Positions 17,330 through 25,423 of a stretch of 64,000 nt of DNA are shown here, in pieces (position 1 is the stretch's first letter; the number at the start of each line of letters is the position of its first letter). The translations under genes and the position numbers were made by a program. The notes below the pieces were generated by a model. That model was not told the DNA's origin and ran no database searches. It saw only the letters and a program-made list of their open reading frames with translations. This DNA comes from Cognatiyoonia koreensis. GTDB taxonomy: Bacteria; Pseudomonadota; Alphaproteobacteria; Rhodobacterales; Rhodobacteraceae. Location of the stretch: contig NZ_FOIZ01000001.1 in NCBI RefSeq assembly GCF_900109295.1, positions 2,232,001 to 2,296,000 on the forward strand, in the 5' to 3' direction.

Positions 17330-17818
17330 TCAGTGCCCCACGAATGGAATGAGAATGCTGAAGGCATCCCACAACTTGGCCGGAGTCGGAATGCGGTAGG
17401 CCACGATATTGCCCAGCAAGAGCAGGTATTTGAAAATGACGAATAGACCGATCGCCAAACCAACTCCGCTGAGTAGCGCATGTTTGGCGTTTGGAGAAAT
17501 CTGATAGCTCAGGATCGTAGCGGTGATTGCTGTCGGCAGGATAAACCCGAGCGGTGTGATCATGACTGCATAAATTGCCAGAACAACGATCGCGACCAGC
17601 AAGTTTCCCCAGGTTCGCGCCGCTGGCCAGTCCGGATCGGGATCAGGCTTAAAAAGCAGGACAAGCGAAGACAATGCCGCGACCCCGCCGATCAGCAACG
17701 GAAACAGCTTTGGCAGGAATTCACCGGAAAACATGTTGGTCTGGATCTGTGTGGCAGCCGCGATATATGCGACTGCCGTGATCAGGACGATCAGACCGAA
17801 AATTCGGTCTGATGCCAT
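17330..17818 (-). CDS. tctB: Tripartite tricarboxylate transporter, small subunit TctB
   Basis: A 162-residue protein with four predicted membrane helices (GLIVLITAVAYIAAA, LFPLLIGGVAALSSLVLLF, LLVAIVVLAIYAVMITPLG, GVGLAIGLFVIFKYLLLLG) and the usual GEFLPKLFP motif between helices one and two. Its start overlaps the tctC stop (TAATG), and tctA begins 3 bp after its stop. Confidence 0.9.
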   Translation of the reverse strand: MASDRIFGLIVLITAVAYIAAATQIQTNMFSGEFLPKLFPLLIGGVAALSSLVLLFKPDPDPDWPAARTWGNLLVAIVVLAIYAVMITPLGFILPTAITATILSYQISPNAKHALLSGVGLAIGLFVIFKYLLLLGNIVAYRIPTPAKLWDAFSILIPFVGH

Positions 17819-18792
17819 TACTGGGTCACCCCGAGTTCAGCGCTCATTTCCGCGATGTCGGCGACAAGGCCGTCGACATATGACTGGAAGTCGCCACCAA
17901 CCTTGGTGAATGGCGCAAGACCGTTGTCTGCCATTGCCTGTGCCCATTCATCGCTGTCAGCAACCTGCTGCAGCTTGCCGGCCCATTCGTCGAACTGTTC
18001 GTCGCTGATGCCCTTTGGAACATACAGACCACGCCAGTTCACCGCGACGACATCATAACCCTGCTCTTTTGCAGTCGGGATGTCCTCGAAGCCCGGAACG
18101 CGCTCTTCGGTGAGAACCGCAATGACGCGAATGTCACCGTTTTCCAGGAATGACACGACTTCGGACATGTCGCCGGTCATCGCTTGTGTGAACCCACCGA
18201 CCGTCTGGGTGATCGCATCCGCACCACCGTCAACACCGATATACTTGATCGCGGTGATATCGGTGAAGTCTGCCTCTTGCAGAATCATCAGCGGTTTCAT
18301 GTGGTCAAAACCACCAACTGCGGATCCACCCGCGAACGCGACAGAACCGGGATCGGCAAGGATCGCATCCACAAGATCGTTCAGTGACTGATAGGGGCTG
18401 TCAGCAGCCACGACAATCACGCCGGGATCGGCACCGATTGCGCCGACGAAACGAACCTGATCCGCAGTCATGCCCGCATAGGCATTCTGCGCCAGACGTG
18501 TCGTTGTCGCGGATGATGCCGCAACGATCAAGTCAGCGTCGTCCGACCGCTCTGACACGACGTGGTTGTAGGCAAGGCCGCCACCGGCACCTGGCATATT
18601 CGTAACCTGCACGGGGCTGTCGACCGCGCCGATATCATACAGGATCTTTCCGATCTGACGGCATGTGAAATCCCAACCGCCACCGGGGTTCGCCGGCGCG
18701 ATACATTCTGTCGCGGACGCAGCCGACCCGAAAGTCAGACCAGTCGAGACCACGGCACCCGCAATGAGCGCCTTGAAAAGACGAGTTGTCAT
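17818..18792 (-). CDS. tctC: Tripartite tricarboxylate transporter substrate-binding protein TctC
   Basis: Periplasmic solute receptor, 324 residues from ATG 18792, which follows GGAGGAATTT. The signal peptide is residues 1-28 (FKALIAGAVVSTGLTFGSAASA). Typical features are ECIAPANPGGGWDFTCRQIG, VTNMPGAGGGLAYNHV, a phosphate-like loop region GSVAFAGGSAVGG, and VNWRGLYVPKGI. The family binds carboxylates (citrate, terephthalate, nicotinate and others); the ligand cannot be read from sequence. First gene of the operon running to DUF4387. No tctDE two-component pair is adjacent. Confidence 0.92.
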   Translation of the reverse strand: MTTRLFKALIAGAVVSTGLTFGSAASATECIAPANPGGGWDFTCRQIGKILYDIGAVDSPVQVTNMPGAGGGLAYNHVVSERSDDADLIVAASSATTTRLAQNAYAGMTADQVRFVGAIGADPGVIVVAADSPYQSLNDLVDAILADPGSVAFAGGSAVGGFDHMKPLMILQEADFTDITAIKYIGVDGGADAITQTVGGFTQAMTGDMSEVVSFLENGDIRVIAVLTEERVPGFEDIPTAKEQGYDVVAVNWRGLYVPKGISDEQFDEWAGKLQQVADSDEWAQAMADNGLAPFTKVGGDFQSYVDGLVADIAEMSAELGVTQ

Positions 18793-18978
18793 AAATTCCT
18801 CCCATTTAGTTGGCGGACTTAACGCCCGCTCGCATGAGCGTCTGACGTTACAAAGCGAAGTGCAACCTGTCACGTGCAAAAACAGCGCCCGCATGCCGCG
18901 CAAAGCGCTTGCCCGCGCGTTTGACGAACCACTCAAAAACCGCTCTATGGTTGCCAAGCACAGCAGGGATGGCGACAG

Positions 18979-19584
18979 ATGATCGACCTTCATACATGGG
19001 ACACCCCGAACGGGCGCAAGATCAGCGTCGCACTTGAAGAAATGGGATTGGACTACAGTGTGCACCCGGTGGATATCACTGCCGGAGATCAGTTCGATCC
19101 GTCCTTTTTAAAGATCAGCCCGAACAACCGCATACCCGCAATCATGGATGGCGAACAAAGCGTTTTCGAAAGCGGCGCGATCCTGATCTATCTGGCCGAA
19201 AAATATGGTCAATTTCTGCCGTCGTCGGGGCCACAACGCATTGCCGTCCTCGAATGGCTGATGTGGCAGATGGGCGGGTTTGGCCCGATGCCAGGTCAGG
19301 TCCATCATTTTCTTGGGGTCGAGAATGCCGAAGCGCAAGCCTACGGGCTGAAACGGTATGGTGCGGAGACCCGAAGGCTCTATGGCGTGCTGGAACGACA
19401 GTTGGACGGACGCGCCTATGTGGCAGGAGACGTGTCGATTGCGGATTTCGCGATTATAGGCTGGGCTTGGCGACACGAACGTCACCGCGTCGATCTGATC
19501 GATTTCCCGCAGGTGCGCGCATGGTATGACCGGATGATGTCACGCCCTGCGACGCAGAGAGGTTTTTCAGTCGCCCTTTCCTGA
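18979..19584 (+). CDS. Glutathione S-transferase (Nu/YfcG-like)
   Basis: A 201-residue cytosolic GST fold. The thioredoxin-like N-domain begins IDLHTWDTPNGRKISVALEEMGLDY, where TPNGxK is characteristic of YfcG/Ure2p-like Nu-class enzymes. PNNRIPAIMDG (cis-Pro) and VFESGAILIYLAEKY (Glu-Ser glutathione contact) follow, then an all-helical C-domain with VAGDVSIADFAIIGW (N-capping box). Likely roles are disulfide-bond reductase or peroxide detoxification (family knowledge). The last 18 bp overlap the convergent mur gene. Confidence 0.9.
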   Translation: MIDLHTWDTPNGRKISVALEEMGLDYSVHPVDITAGDQFDPSFLKISPNNRIPAIMDGEQSVFESGAILIYLAEKYGQFLPSSGPQRIAVLEWLMWQMGGFGPMPGQVHHFLGVENAEAQAYGLKRYGAETRRLYGVLERQLDGRAYVAGDVSIADFAIIGWAWRHERHRVDLIDFPQVRAWYDRMMSRPATQRGFSVALS

Positions 19585-20013
19585 CCCAGAGCCAAGTTTG
19601 CGACAATAAAGTTCCATGCGATGGTGTATGACCTCGTATCCCATTTCACGGGCGATCTCGGTCTGCAGCTGCTCGATTTTTGCTGAGTTGAACTCAAACA
19701 CCTCACCGCTATCCAGATCGACAATGTGATCGTGATGGGATTGATCAGCGGTTTCGAACCGCGCGCCACCACCCTCGAAGCTGTGGCGGTGAACAACCCC
19801 TTCCGCCTCCAAGACTGACAACGTCCGATAGACGGTAGCAAGCGACATCCCAGGTTCGACCCTCTTTGTGCGGCGCAGCAGTTCCTCGGCATCAGGATGA
19901 TCGTCGGCTTCACCCAACACGGCAAGCAAAGCGATTCTCTGTTTGGTCACACGCACGCCAGCCTGACGTAAGGCCTTTGTCATTTTGGTGATTTTTTCTT
20001 GCGCGAGGCTCAT
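19567..20013 (-). CDS. mur: Fur-family regulator, probably the manganese regulator Mur
   Basis: A 148-residue metalloregulator. The winged helix includes RVTKQRIALLAVLGEADDHPDAEELLRR and SLATVYRTLSVLEAEGVV (recognition helix). The dimerisation/metal domain has HHDHIVDLDSGEVFEF and ends HHRMELYCRK. There is no CxxC structural zinc pair, as in alphaproteobacterial Fur/Mur. Because it is divergent from sitABCD and a Fur-type box lies between them, Mn-dependent repression of sitABCD is the likely role (Mur in rhizobia and Rhodobacter). Iron response through Fur is the alternative. Confidence 0.87.
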   Translation of the reverse strand: MSLAQEKITKMTKALRQAGVRVTKQRIALLAVLGEADDHPDAEELLRRTKRVEPGMSLATVYRTLSVLEAEGVVHRHSFEGGGARFETADQSHHDHIVDLDSGEVFEFNSAKIEQLQTEIAREMGYEVIHHRMELYCRKLGSGSGKGD

Positions 20014-20048
20014 TGACGGGTCTCCATTCGCAACTAACTACTCTCTTT

Positions 20049-20067
20049 GAGAATGGTTATCAATTTC
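20049..20067 (+). promoter_or_regulatory. Fur/Mur-box-like operator upstream of sitA
   Basis: GAGAATGGTTATCAATTTC matches the classical 19-bp Fur box GATAATGATAATCATTATC at 14 of 19 positions by my count. It lies 65 bp upstream of the sitA start and about 35 bp from the mur start, so it could control both genes. Confidence 0.6.
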
Positions 20068-20131
20068 ATTTACAGATGAAAGCAATTCCCATACTCATCG
20101 TACGTTCACTGAGTCATTGGAGCAGAAACGG

Positions 20132-21013
20132 ATGTTTACCCGCCTCCTCGTTCTCGTTGTGGCCACGTTCATGGCAACGACCGCGATCGCAGAAGACAAG
20201 TTCAAGGCCGTCACGACATTTACCGTTATCGCGGATATGGCGCGCAATGTGGCTGGTGAAGCGGCCGTTGTCGAAAGTGTCACCAAGGCCGGCGCGGAAA
20301 TTCACGGCTACCAGCCAACACCCCGCGACATTGTACGTGCGCAGGGTGCCGATCTTATCCTGTGGAACGGACTGAACCTTGAACTGTGGTTCGCCCAATT
20401 TCTTGACAATCTGTCGGATGTGCCAAGTGTCACGCTGTCCGATGGGATCACGCCAATCAGTATTTCCGAGGGCGAATACGATGGCAAACCAAATCCACAT
20501 GCATGGATGGGTCTGTCCAACGCCTTGATCTATATCGATAATATACGCGACGCATTCGTGACCCACGATCCAGCGAACGCCGACGTCTATCGCGCCAACG
20601 CAGAGGCCTATAAAGCCGAAATTACCGCCGTTATTGAACCGCTGCGCGACGCTGTGCTTGCCTTGCCCGACGATCAACGCTGGCTTGTCACCTGCGAAGG
20701 TGCGTTCAGCTACCTTGCTGAGGATTTTCAGATGAAGGAAGTCTATCTCTGGCCAATCAATGCTGACCAGCAAGGCACACCGCAGCAAGTTCGCAAAGTC
20801 ATCGACACCGTTCGCGCAAATGAAATCCCTGCGGTCTTTTGCGAAAGCACCGTCAGCCAGGCACCCGCCGAACAAGTCGCCCGCGAAACCGGCGCGGCTT
20901 ATGGTGGTGTTCTTTATGTCGACAGCTTGACAGAGGTCGACGGCCCCGTCCCGACATATCTTGATCTGCTCAGGGTGACATCGGAAACCATTGTCGCGGG
21001 TTTGACAAAATGA
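20132..21013 (+). CDS. sitA: Mn/Fe ABC transporter substrate-binding protein SitA
   Basis: Cluster A-I (ZnuA/PsaA-type) periplasmic metal receptor, 293 residues from ATG 20132, which follows GGAG (the TTG 15 bp upstream is less likely). The signal peptide is residues 1-20. Predicted metal ligands are His58 (IHGYQPTP), His123 (NPHAWM), Glu189 (CEGAFSYL) and an Asp near 271 ([11 protein letters not shown]). His-His-Glu-Asp is the pattern of Mn/Fe-binding members, while zinc-binding ZnuA has a third His and a His-rich loop, absent here. The gene overlaps sitB by 4 nt. Confidence 0.93.
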   Translation: MFTRLLVLVVATFMATTAIAEDKFKAVTTFTVIADMARNVAGEAAVVESVTKAGAEIHGYQPTPRDIVRAQGADLILWNGLNLELWFAQFLDNLSDVPSVTLSDGITPISISEGEYDGKPNPHAWMGLSNALIYIDNIRDAFVTHDPANADVYRANAEAYKAEITAVIEPLRDAVLALPDDQRWLVTCEGAFSYLAEDFQMKEVYLWPINADQQGTPQQVRKVIDTVRANEIPAVFCESTVSQAPAEQVARETGAAYGGVLYVDSLTEVDGPVPTYLDLLRVTSETIVAGLTK

Positions 21014-21858
21014 CCATCGCCAGTGGCATCGACGCACGGGACGTGACTGTTACCTACAGAAACGGTCATACAGCGCTCCGCGATGCAACATTCCAAATTC
21101 CGACGGGGACGATCACGGCCCTTGTAGGTGTGAACGGCGCGGGCAAATCCACGCTGTTCAAGGCAATCATGGGGTTCGTTCCTGTCGCGAAAGGTGGCAT
21201 CCGCGTCCTTGGCCTGCCAGTCTCGGAAGCGTTGGCCAAGAATATCGTCGCCTACGTGCCTCAGTCAGAGGAAGTCGACTGGTCCTTCCCCGTGCTTGTT
21301 GAAGACGTTGTCATGATGGGCCGTTATGGCCACATGGGCTTTCTGCGCCGCCCTTCACAGAAGGATCGCGATGCCGTCACGCAGGCGCTTGCTCGCGTCA
21401 ACATGGCCGACTTCCGGAATCGTCAGATCGGAGAACTTTCAGGCGGCCAGCGCAAGCGGGTCTTTCTGGCACGTGCGCTTGCGCAGGAAGGCCGGGTCAT
21501 TTTGCTGGACGAGCCGTTTACCGGTGTCGACGTCCAGACCGAAGATGCGATCATCGCATTGCTGCGGGACATGCGTGAAGAAGGCCGGGTGATGCTTGTA
21601 TCGACCCACAACCTGGGGTCTGTTCCCGAATTCTGCGACCGCACAATTCTGGTCAAGGAAACTGTCTTGGCGTTCGGCAAGACAGAAGAGACATTTACGC
21701 ATGCAAACCTCGAAATCGCGTTTGGTGGGGTGCTGCGTCACTTTGTTCTCGGCGGGGATGACCTGCATGACGATGACGATAGCCGCAAGGTGCGTGTCAT
21801 CACCGACGACGAGCGGCCGTTCGTGGTCTATGGCGATGAGGACAAGCAGGACAGCTGA
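21010..21858 (+). CDS. sitB: Mn/Fe ABC transporter ATP-binding protein SitB
   Basis: Cytoplasmic ATPase of 282 residues: Walker [15 protein letters not shown] (about 38-51), Q-loop [13 protein letters not shown] (the VDW element is typical of metal-type ABC ATPases), signature [18 protein letters not shown], Walker [13 protein letters not shown] and switch His in VSTHNLGS. The C-terminus carries an acidic/His stretch ([11 protein letters not shown]) that might interact with metal (inference). ATGA overlap with sitA, TGATG with sitC. Confidence 0.94.
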   Translation: MTIASGIDARDVTVTYRNGHTALRDATFQIPTGTITALVGVNGAGKSTLFKAIMGFVPVAKGGIRVLGLPVSEALAKNIVAYVPQSEEVDWSFPVLVEDVVMMGRYGHMGFLRRPSQKDRDAVTQALARVNMADFRNRQIGELSGGQRKRVFLARALAQEGRVILLDEPFTGVDVQTEDAIIALLRDMREEGRVMLVSTHNLGSVPEFCDRTILVKETVLAFGKTEETFTHANLEIAFGGVLRHFVLGGDDLHDDDDSRKVRVITDDERPFVVYGDEDKQDS

Positions 21859-22712
21859 TGGACATTTTGCTGGAGCCCTTTGGTTATAGCTTTATGCTCA
21901 CCGCGATGTGGGTGAGCGCCCTTGTTGGGGCGATCTGCGCGTTTCTGTCAGCCTATTTGATGCTAAAAGGCTGGTCGCTGATCGGCGATGCGCTGAGCCA
22001 CTCAATCGTTCCGGGTGTCGCAGGTGCCTATATGCTTGGCCTGCCGTTCGCGCTTGGTGCGTTCGTTGCGGGTGGTCTTGCAGCGGGCACGATGCTGTTC
22101 CTGAACCAACGCACCGGACTGAAAGAGGATACAATCATTGGATTGATCTTCACCTCTTTTTTCGGGCTTGGCCTGTTTATGGTTTCGCTATCACCGACGT
22201 CGGTGGACGTGCAGACAATCACCCAAGGCAATATTCTTGCCATCACACCCGAGGACACGCTTCAGCTTGCCATTATCGGGTTCGTGACACTCGTTGTGCT
22301 TCTTTTGAAATGGAAAGACCTGCTTGTCACGTTTTTCGATGAGAACCATGCACGCTCCATCGGTCTGCGTCCTGGCATTCTGCGCGTCGTATTCTTCACA
22401 CTGCTTTCGGCATCGTGCGTCGCGGCGCTGCAAACGGTTGGCGCATTTCTGGTCATCGCAATGGTCGTGACACCGGGCGCGACTGCCTATCTTTTGACGG
22501 ACCGCTTTCCAAGGCTGCTGGTGCTCAGCGTTTTGATCGGCTCACTGACAAGCTTTTTCGGAGCGTATCTTAGCTATTTCTTGAACGGTGCGACGGGTGG
22601 ATTGATCGTATCTTTGCAAACGCTGATCTTTCTGATCGTCTTTTTTGTTGCCCCCAAACATGGCTATCTTGCTGCCCGTCGACGTGCGGCAAAGGCACTG
22701 GTACAGCAATGA
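21858..22712 (+). CDS. sitC: Mn/Fe ABC transporter permease SitC
   Basis: ABC-3 family membrane subunit, 284 residues with about eight helices. It shows LLEPFGYSFMLTAMWVSALVGAICAFLSAYLMLKGWSLIGDALSHSIVPGVAGAY, where the GDALSHSxxPGV block is the family's hallmark, and later VGAFLVIAMVVTPGATAYLLTDRF. It pairs with SitD as a heterodimer. The start ATG shares its A with the sitB stop. Confidence 0.93.
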   Translation: MDILLEPFGYSFMLTAMWVSALVGAICAFLSAYLMLKGWSLIGDALSHSIVPGVAGAYMLGLPFALGAFVAGGLAAGTMLFLNQRTGLKEDTIIGLIFTSFFGLGLFMVSLSPTSVDVQTITQGNILAITPEDTLQLAIIGFVTLVVLLLKWKDLLVTFFDENHARSIGLRPGILRVVFFTLLSASCVAALQTVGAFLVIAMVVTPGATAYLLTDRFPRLLVLSVLIGSLTSFFGAYLSYFLNGATGGLIVSLQTLIFLIVFFVAPKHGYLAARRRAAKALVQQ

Positions 22713-23530
22713 TCGAAACACTTCTGGAGCCATTCAGCTACCCTTTCATGCAGCGCGCGTTTGTCATGATGCTGATCCTCTCGGTCCCGACCAGCCTGCT
22801 GTCGTGCTATTTGGTGCTGAAGGGTTGGTCGCTGATGGGGGATGCGATCAGCCATGCCGTTCTGCCGGGGGTCGTGCTTGCCTACCTTATCAATATCCCA
22901 CTGATCATAGGGGCCTTCGTTGCAGGGATGTTCTGCGCACTTGCCACAGGATTTCTGTCAGGCAACAGCCGGGTGAAGCAGGACACGATCATGGGAATTG
23001 TCTTCTCGGGAATGTTTGGTTTCGGGATCGTGCTTTACACGAAGATCAGTTCTGACATTCACCTCGATCACATCCTGTTCGGAAATATGCTCGGTATCAA
23101 TGGTAGCGAGATGTTGACTGCTGCGGTCATCGCCAGCGTCGTCGCAGTTGTCATAATCGCCAAACGGCAGGATTTCATGTTGCATGCTTTTGATCCGGTG
23201 CAGGCGCAGGCCGTCGGTCTTTGGGTCGGATGGCTACACTACGGCTTGCTAACGCTGATTTCGCTGACAATTGTCGCGACCCTTTCAGCTGTTGGGATCA
23301 TACTGTCGATCGGGCTTTTGATCGCGCCCGGGGCAATTGCATTTCTTCTAACGCGTCGCTTTGATCGGATGCTTGTCATCGCGGTCAGCGTAACGGCGGT
23401 ATCGTCGGTCGTTGGCATCTACCTTAGTTTTATTATTAACAGTGAACCGGCACCAACGATCATTCTGGTTATGACCGGGATTTTCATCGCGACTTTCATC
23501 CGCGCGTCCCGGCTCGCCCATGCTCATTAA
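22709..23530 (+). CDS. sitD: Mn/Fe ABC transporter permease SitD
   Basis: Second ABC-3 permease, 273 residues, clearly paralogous to SitC: LLEPFSYPFMQRAFVMMLILS, LKGWSLMGDAISHAVLPGVVLAYLI and VGIILSIGLLIAPGAIAFLLTRRFD. It overlaps sitC by 4 nt (ATGA). Its last 35 bp overlap the convergent racemase-like gene, so no terminator can lie between the operons. Confidence 0.93.
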   Translation: MIETLLEPFSYPFMQRAFVMMLILSVPTSLLSCYLVLKGWSLMGDAISHAVLPGVVLAYLINIPLIIGAFVAGMFCALATGFLSGNSRVKQDTIMGIVFSGMFGFGIVLYTKISSDIHLDHILFGNMLGINGSEMLTAAVIASVVAVVIIAKRQDFMLHAFDPVQAQAVGLWVGWLHYGLLTLISLTIVATLSAVGIILSIGLLIAPGAIAFLLTRRFDRMLVIAVSVTAVSSVVGIYLSFIINSEPAPTIILVMTGIFIATFIRASRLAHAH

Positions 23531-24266
23531 ATAAACGGCCTCCGTCCGCCACAATGGTGCCAGCCTGCGTCAAATGCATCATGTGCCAAGCCAATACCTG
23601 ATTGCTTGTCAGAACCGGTTTTCCCAAGGCGTGTTCGAGTGGCGCAATCACATCGCGCGTCTGCAAGTTCGTACAGGACAAAAACAGCGCATCAACATCA
23701 GCACCCGCCATGAGGTCTAGCGCCGCATCATTGATTGATTGCGCATCAATCCGCACGACCGTGGCCTCCTTTGCAACTTCAAAACTGCCAAACACAGGCG
23801 TCGCAATGCCGTTATCCAGAAGAACATTGCGCAGCTTCTGAGAAACCGAGGCGACATAGGGTGACAACAAGCCGAGGCGTTTGATGCCCAACGCACCACA
23901 GGCTGCGACAAGCGCCGTTACCGGGTCTGTGACAGATTCAGTATCTGCGTTGGCCTTGATCCTTGATGCAACGCCGTCGGGCCCGATTTCAGCCGCCCCG
24001 GATGTGCAGGCGTAGGCAATGGCTTTGAATTTCCGACCGTGCGGAAACAAGGATGCCGCAGGACCGATCCGTGATGCGATATCGGCAAGACTTTGGCTCG
24101 ACACTTCCGTTGATGATCCTACGCGCGTTGTAAACCAATCGATCTCTGCCGGAAAATAATGGCGCAAGTCAGACTCGATAGTTTCGTCTGCAGCAAGCAC
24201 GACCACACCGAGGGTTGGTCGCAAAAGCGGCGGTGCATGATAGCGATAGGGTGCTTTCGGTGTCAT
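23496..24266 (-). CDS. Asp/Glu racemase superfamily protein (maleate isomerase/EutA-like)
   Basis: A 256-residue member of the Asp/Glu racemase - arylmalonate decarboxylase - maleate cis-trans isomerase superfamily. Two catalytic-type cysteines are visible, in AIAYACTSGAAEIG (about 97-110) and ALFLSCTNLQTRDV (about 195-208), with LGLLSPYVASVSQ between. Two cysteines fit isomerases/racemases better than the single-Cys decarboxylase. It is the last gene of a three-gene minus-strand operon (ATGA overlap). EutA of ectoine catabolism belongs to the same superfamily; the substrate here is unknown. Confidence 0.75.
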   Translation of the reverse strand: MTPKAPYRYHAPPLLRPTLGVVVLAADETIESDLRHYFPAEIDWFTTRVGSSTEVSSQSLADIASRIGPAASLFPHGRKFKAIAYACTSGAAEIGPDGVASRIKANADTESVTDPVTALVAACGALGIKRLGLLSPYVASVSQKLRNVLLDNGIATPVFGSFEVAKEATVVRIDAQSINDAALDLMAGADVDALFLSCTNLQTRDVIAPLEHALGKPVLTSNQVLAWHMMHLTQAGTIVADGGRLFNEHGRAGTRG

Positions 24267-25423
24267 GGGATCACGTCAATTTCAGGTTTCGCAGGCACTG
24301 TCAGCCATTCTGCGCCAGTTTGGCGGATGGCGATGTTCTCTTCGTGAACCATGATTTTGCCCGACCCAAGCGCAATGCAGGGTTCGAGCGTCAGAACCAT
24401 GCCGGGTGCAAGAACGGTATGATCATTCGGAATTATCGAAAGCCCTTCCGTCAGTTGCATCCCCAAACCATGACCAAAACGACCCGCGTCAGCACCCGCG
24501 CCTTGCTGCCCCACAACACCAAGCATTGCGTGGAACAGATCAGCTGCCGTCTGCCCGGGCCGCGCCTGCTCAAACGCGGTGCGTGTCGCGATGACAAGTT
24601 TTTCGTGCGCACCCGCAACTGCTGTATCAGGCTGTCCGATGGAAAAATTGCGGTCGAAATCGCAGAAATACCCATCGAGCATCAATCCGGTATCAAGCAT
24701 CATCACATGACCTTTCTCCAATGCCGCATTCGTCGCCGGAGAGATCACATCGGCATATCCCCCTTTCTCTGCTGCACCTGCGAGATAAGGAACGTAATCG
24801 GCTCCCTCTTCCAGACATAAGATTTGGAAACGACGAAACACGTCACGGAGCGCAACGCCGGCTGATGCGATTTCAGCAACACGCGAAAACGCGCGATGTC
24901 CCACGTTACATGCGTCCTTGATCTTGGCGATCTCTGCATCGGATTTGATCATCCGAAGGTCACGCATGATCGCACTGTCGCCTCCGAACGTTCTGTCTGA
25001 CAATCCAGATTGCACACGCTGCCAACTGTCGAGCGGAAAGCGCAGATGTGTTTCAATCCCTGAAGGCACCCCAATCGTGTCACCCTTTTCGGTCACTTCC
25101 CCCAGCGTTTCGATCAGCAGGCTGACGCCATCGTCGGTGTAATTCGGCGCAGACCAGCATCGGATATCCTCAATCCAAGTTGAACCCATCAGGTTCGCGC
25201 CAATAGACGGGATTACAGCAATTGGCTTGCCAGCTGCGGGAAGAACCACAAACCACGGGCGAGTCGGGCTTTCCCAGAATCGCGTCAGAAAGCCCGTCAC
25301 ATATCGTACATCAGGTTCGGTCGTCAGAAGCAACGCAGCTATCTGATATTTCGCCATTACAGCCTGCGCACGTGCGACGCGAGTTTCAAATTCGCGATCC
25401 GGAAAACCCTGCCCGCCAATCAT
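24263..25423 (-). CDS. M24 family metallohydrolase (Xaa-Pro dipeptidase/ectoine-hydrolase type)
   Basis: A 386-residue 'pita-bread' enzyme. The creatinase-like N-domain (about 1-145) includes LLTTEPDVRYVTGF. The C-domain holds all five metal ligands: MLDTGLMLDGYFCDFDR (two Asp), GHGLGMQ (His), LTLEPC (Glu) and MVHEENIAI (Glu). The family includes aminopeptidase P, prolidase, creatinase and the ectoine hydrolases DoeA/EutD. It overlaps both neighbours by 4 nt, so it works in the same pathway as a PLP lyase and a racemase-like enzyme. An amide-bond hydrolase for an unusual amino acid derivative is the likely role (inference). Confidence 0.82.
   Translation of the reverse strand: MIGGQGFPDREFETRVARAQAVMAKYQIAALLLTTEPDVRYVTGFLTRFWESPTRPWFVVLPAAGKPIAVIPSIGANLMGSTWIEDIRCWSAPNYTDDGVSLLIETLGEVTEKGDTIGVPSGIETHLRFPLDSWQRVQSGLSDRTFGGDSAIMRDLRMIKSDAEIAKIKDACNVGHRAFSRVAEIASAGVALRDVFRRFQILCLEEGADYVPYLAGAAEKGGYADVISPATNAALEKGHVMMLDTGLMLDGYFCDFDRNFSIGQPDTAVAGAHEKLVIATRTAFEQARPGQTAADLFHAMLGVVGQQGAGADAGRFGHGLGMQLTEGLSIIPNDHTVLAPGMVLTLEPCIALGSGKIMVHEENIAIRQTGAEWLTVPAKPEIDVIP

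Noticed and set aside
20114..21037. 307-codon minus-strand ORF opposite sitA
   Set aside because: It covers nearly the same bases as sitA, which has clear family motifs; the antisense product has none.
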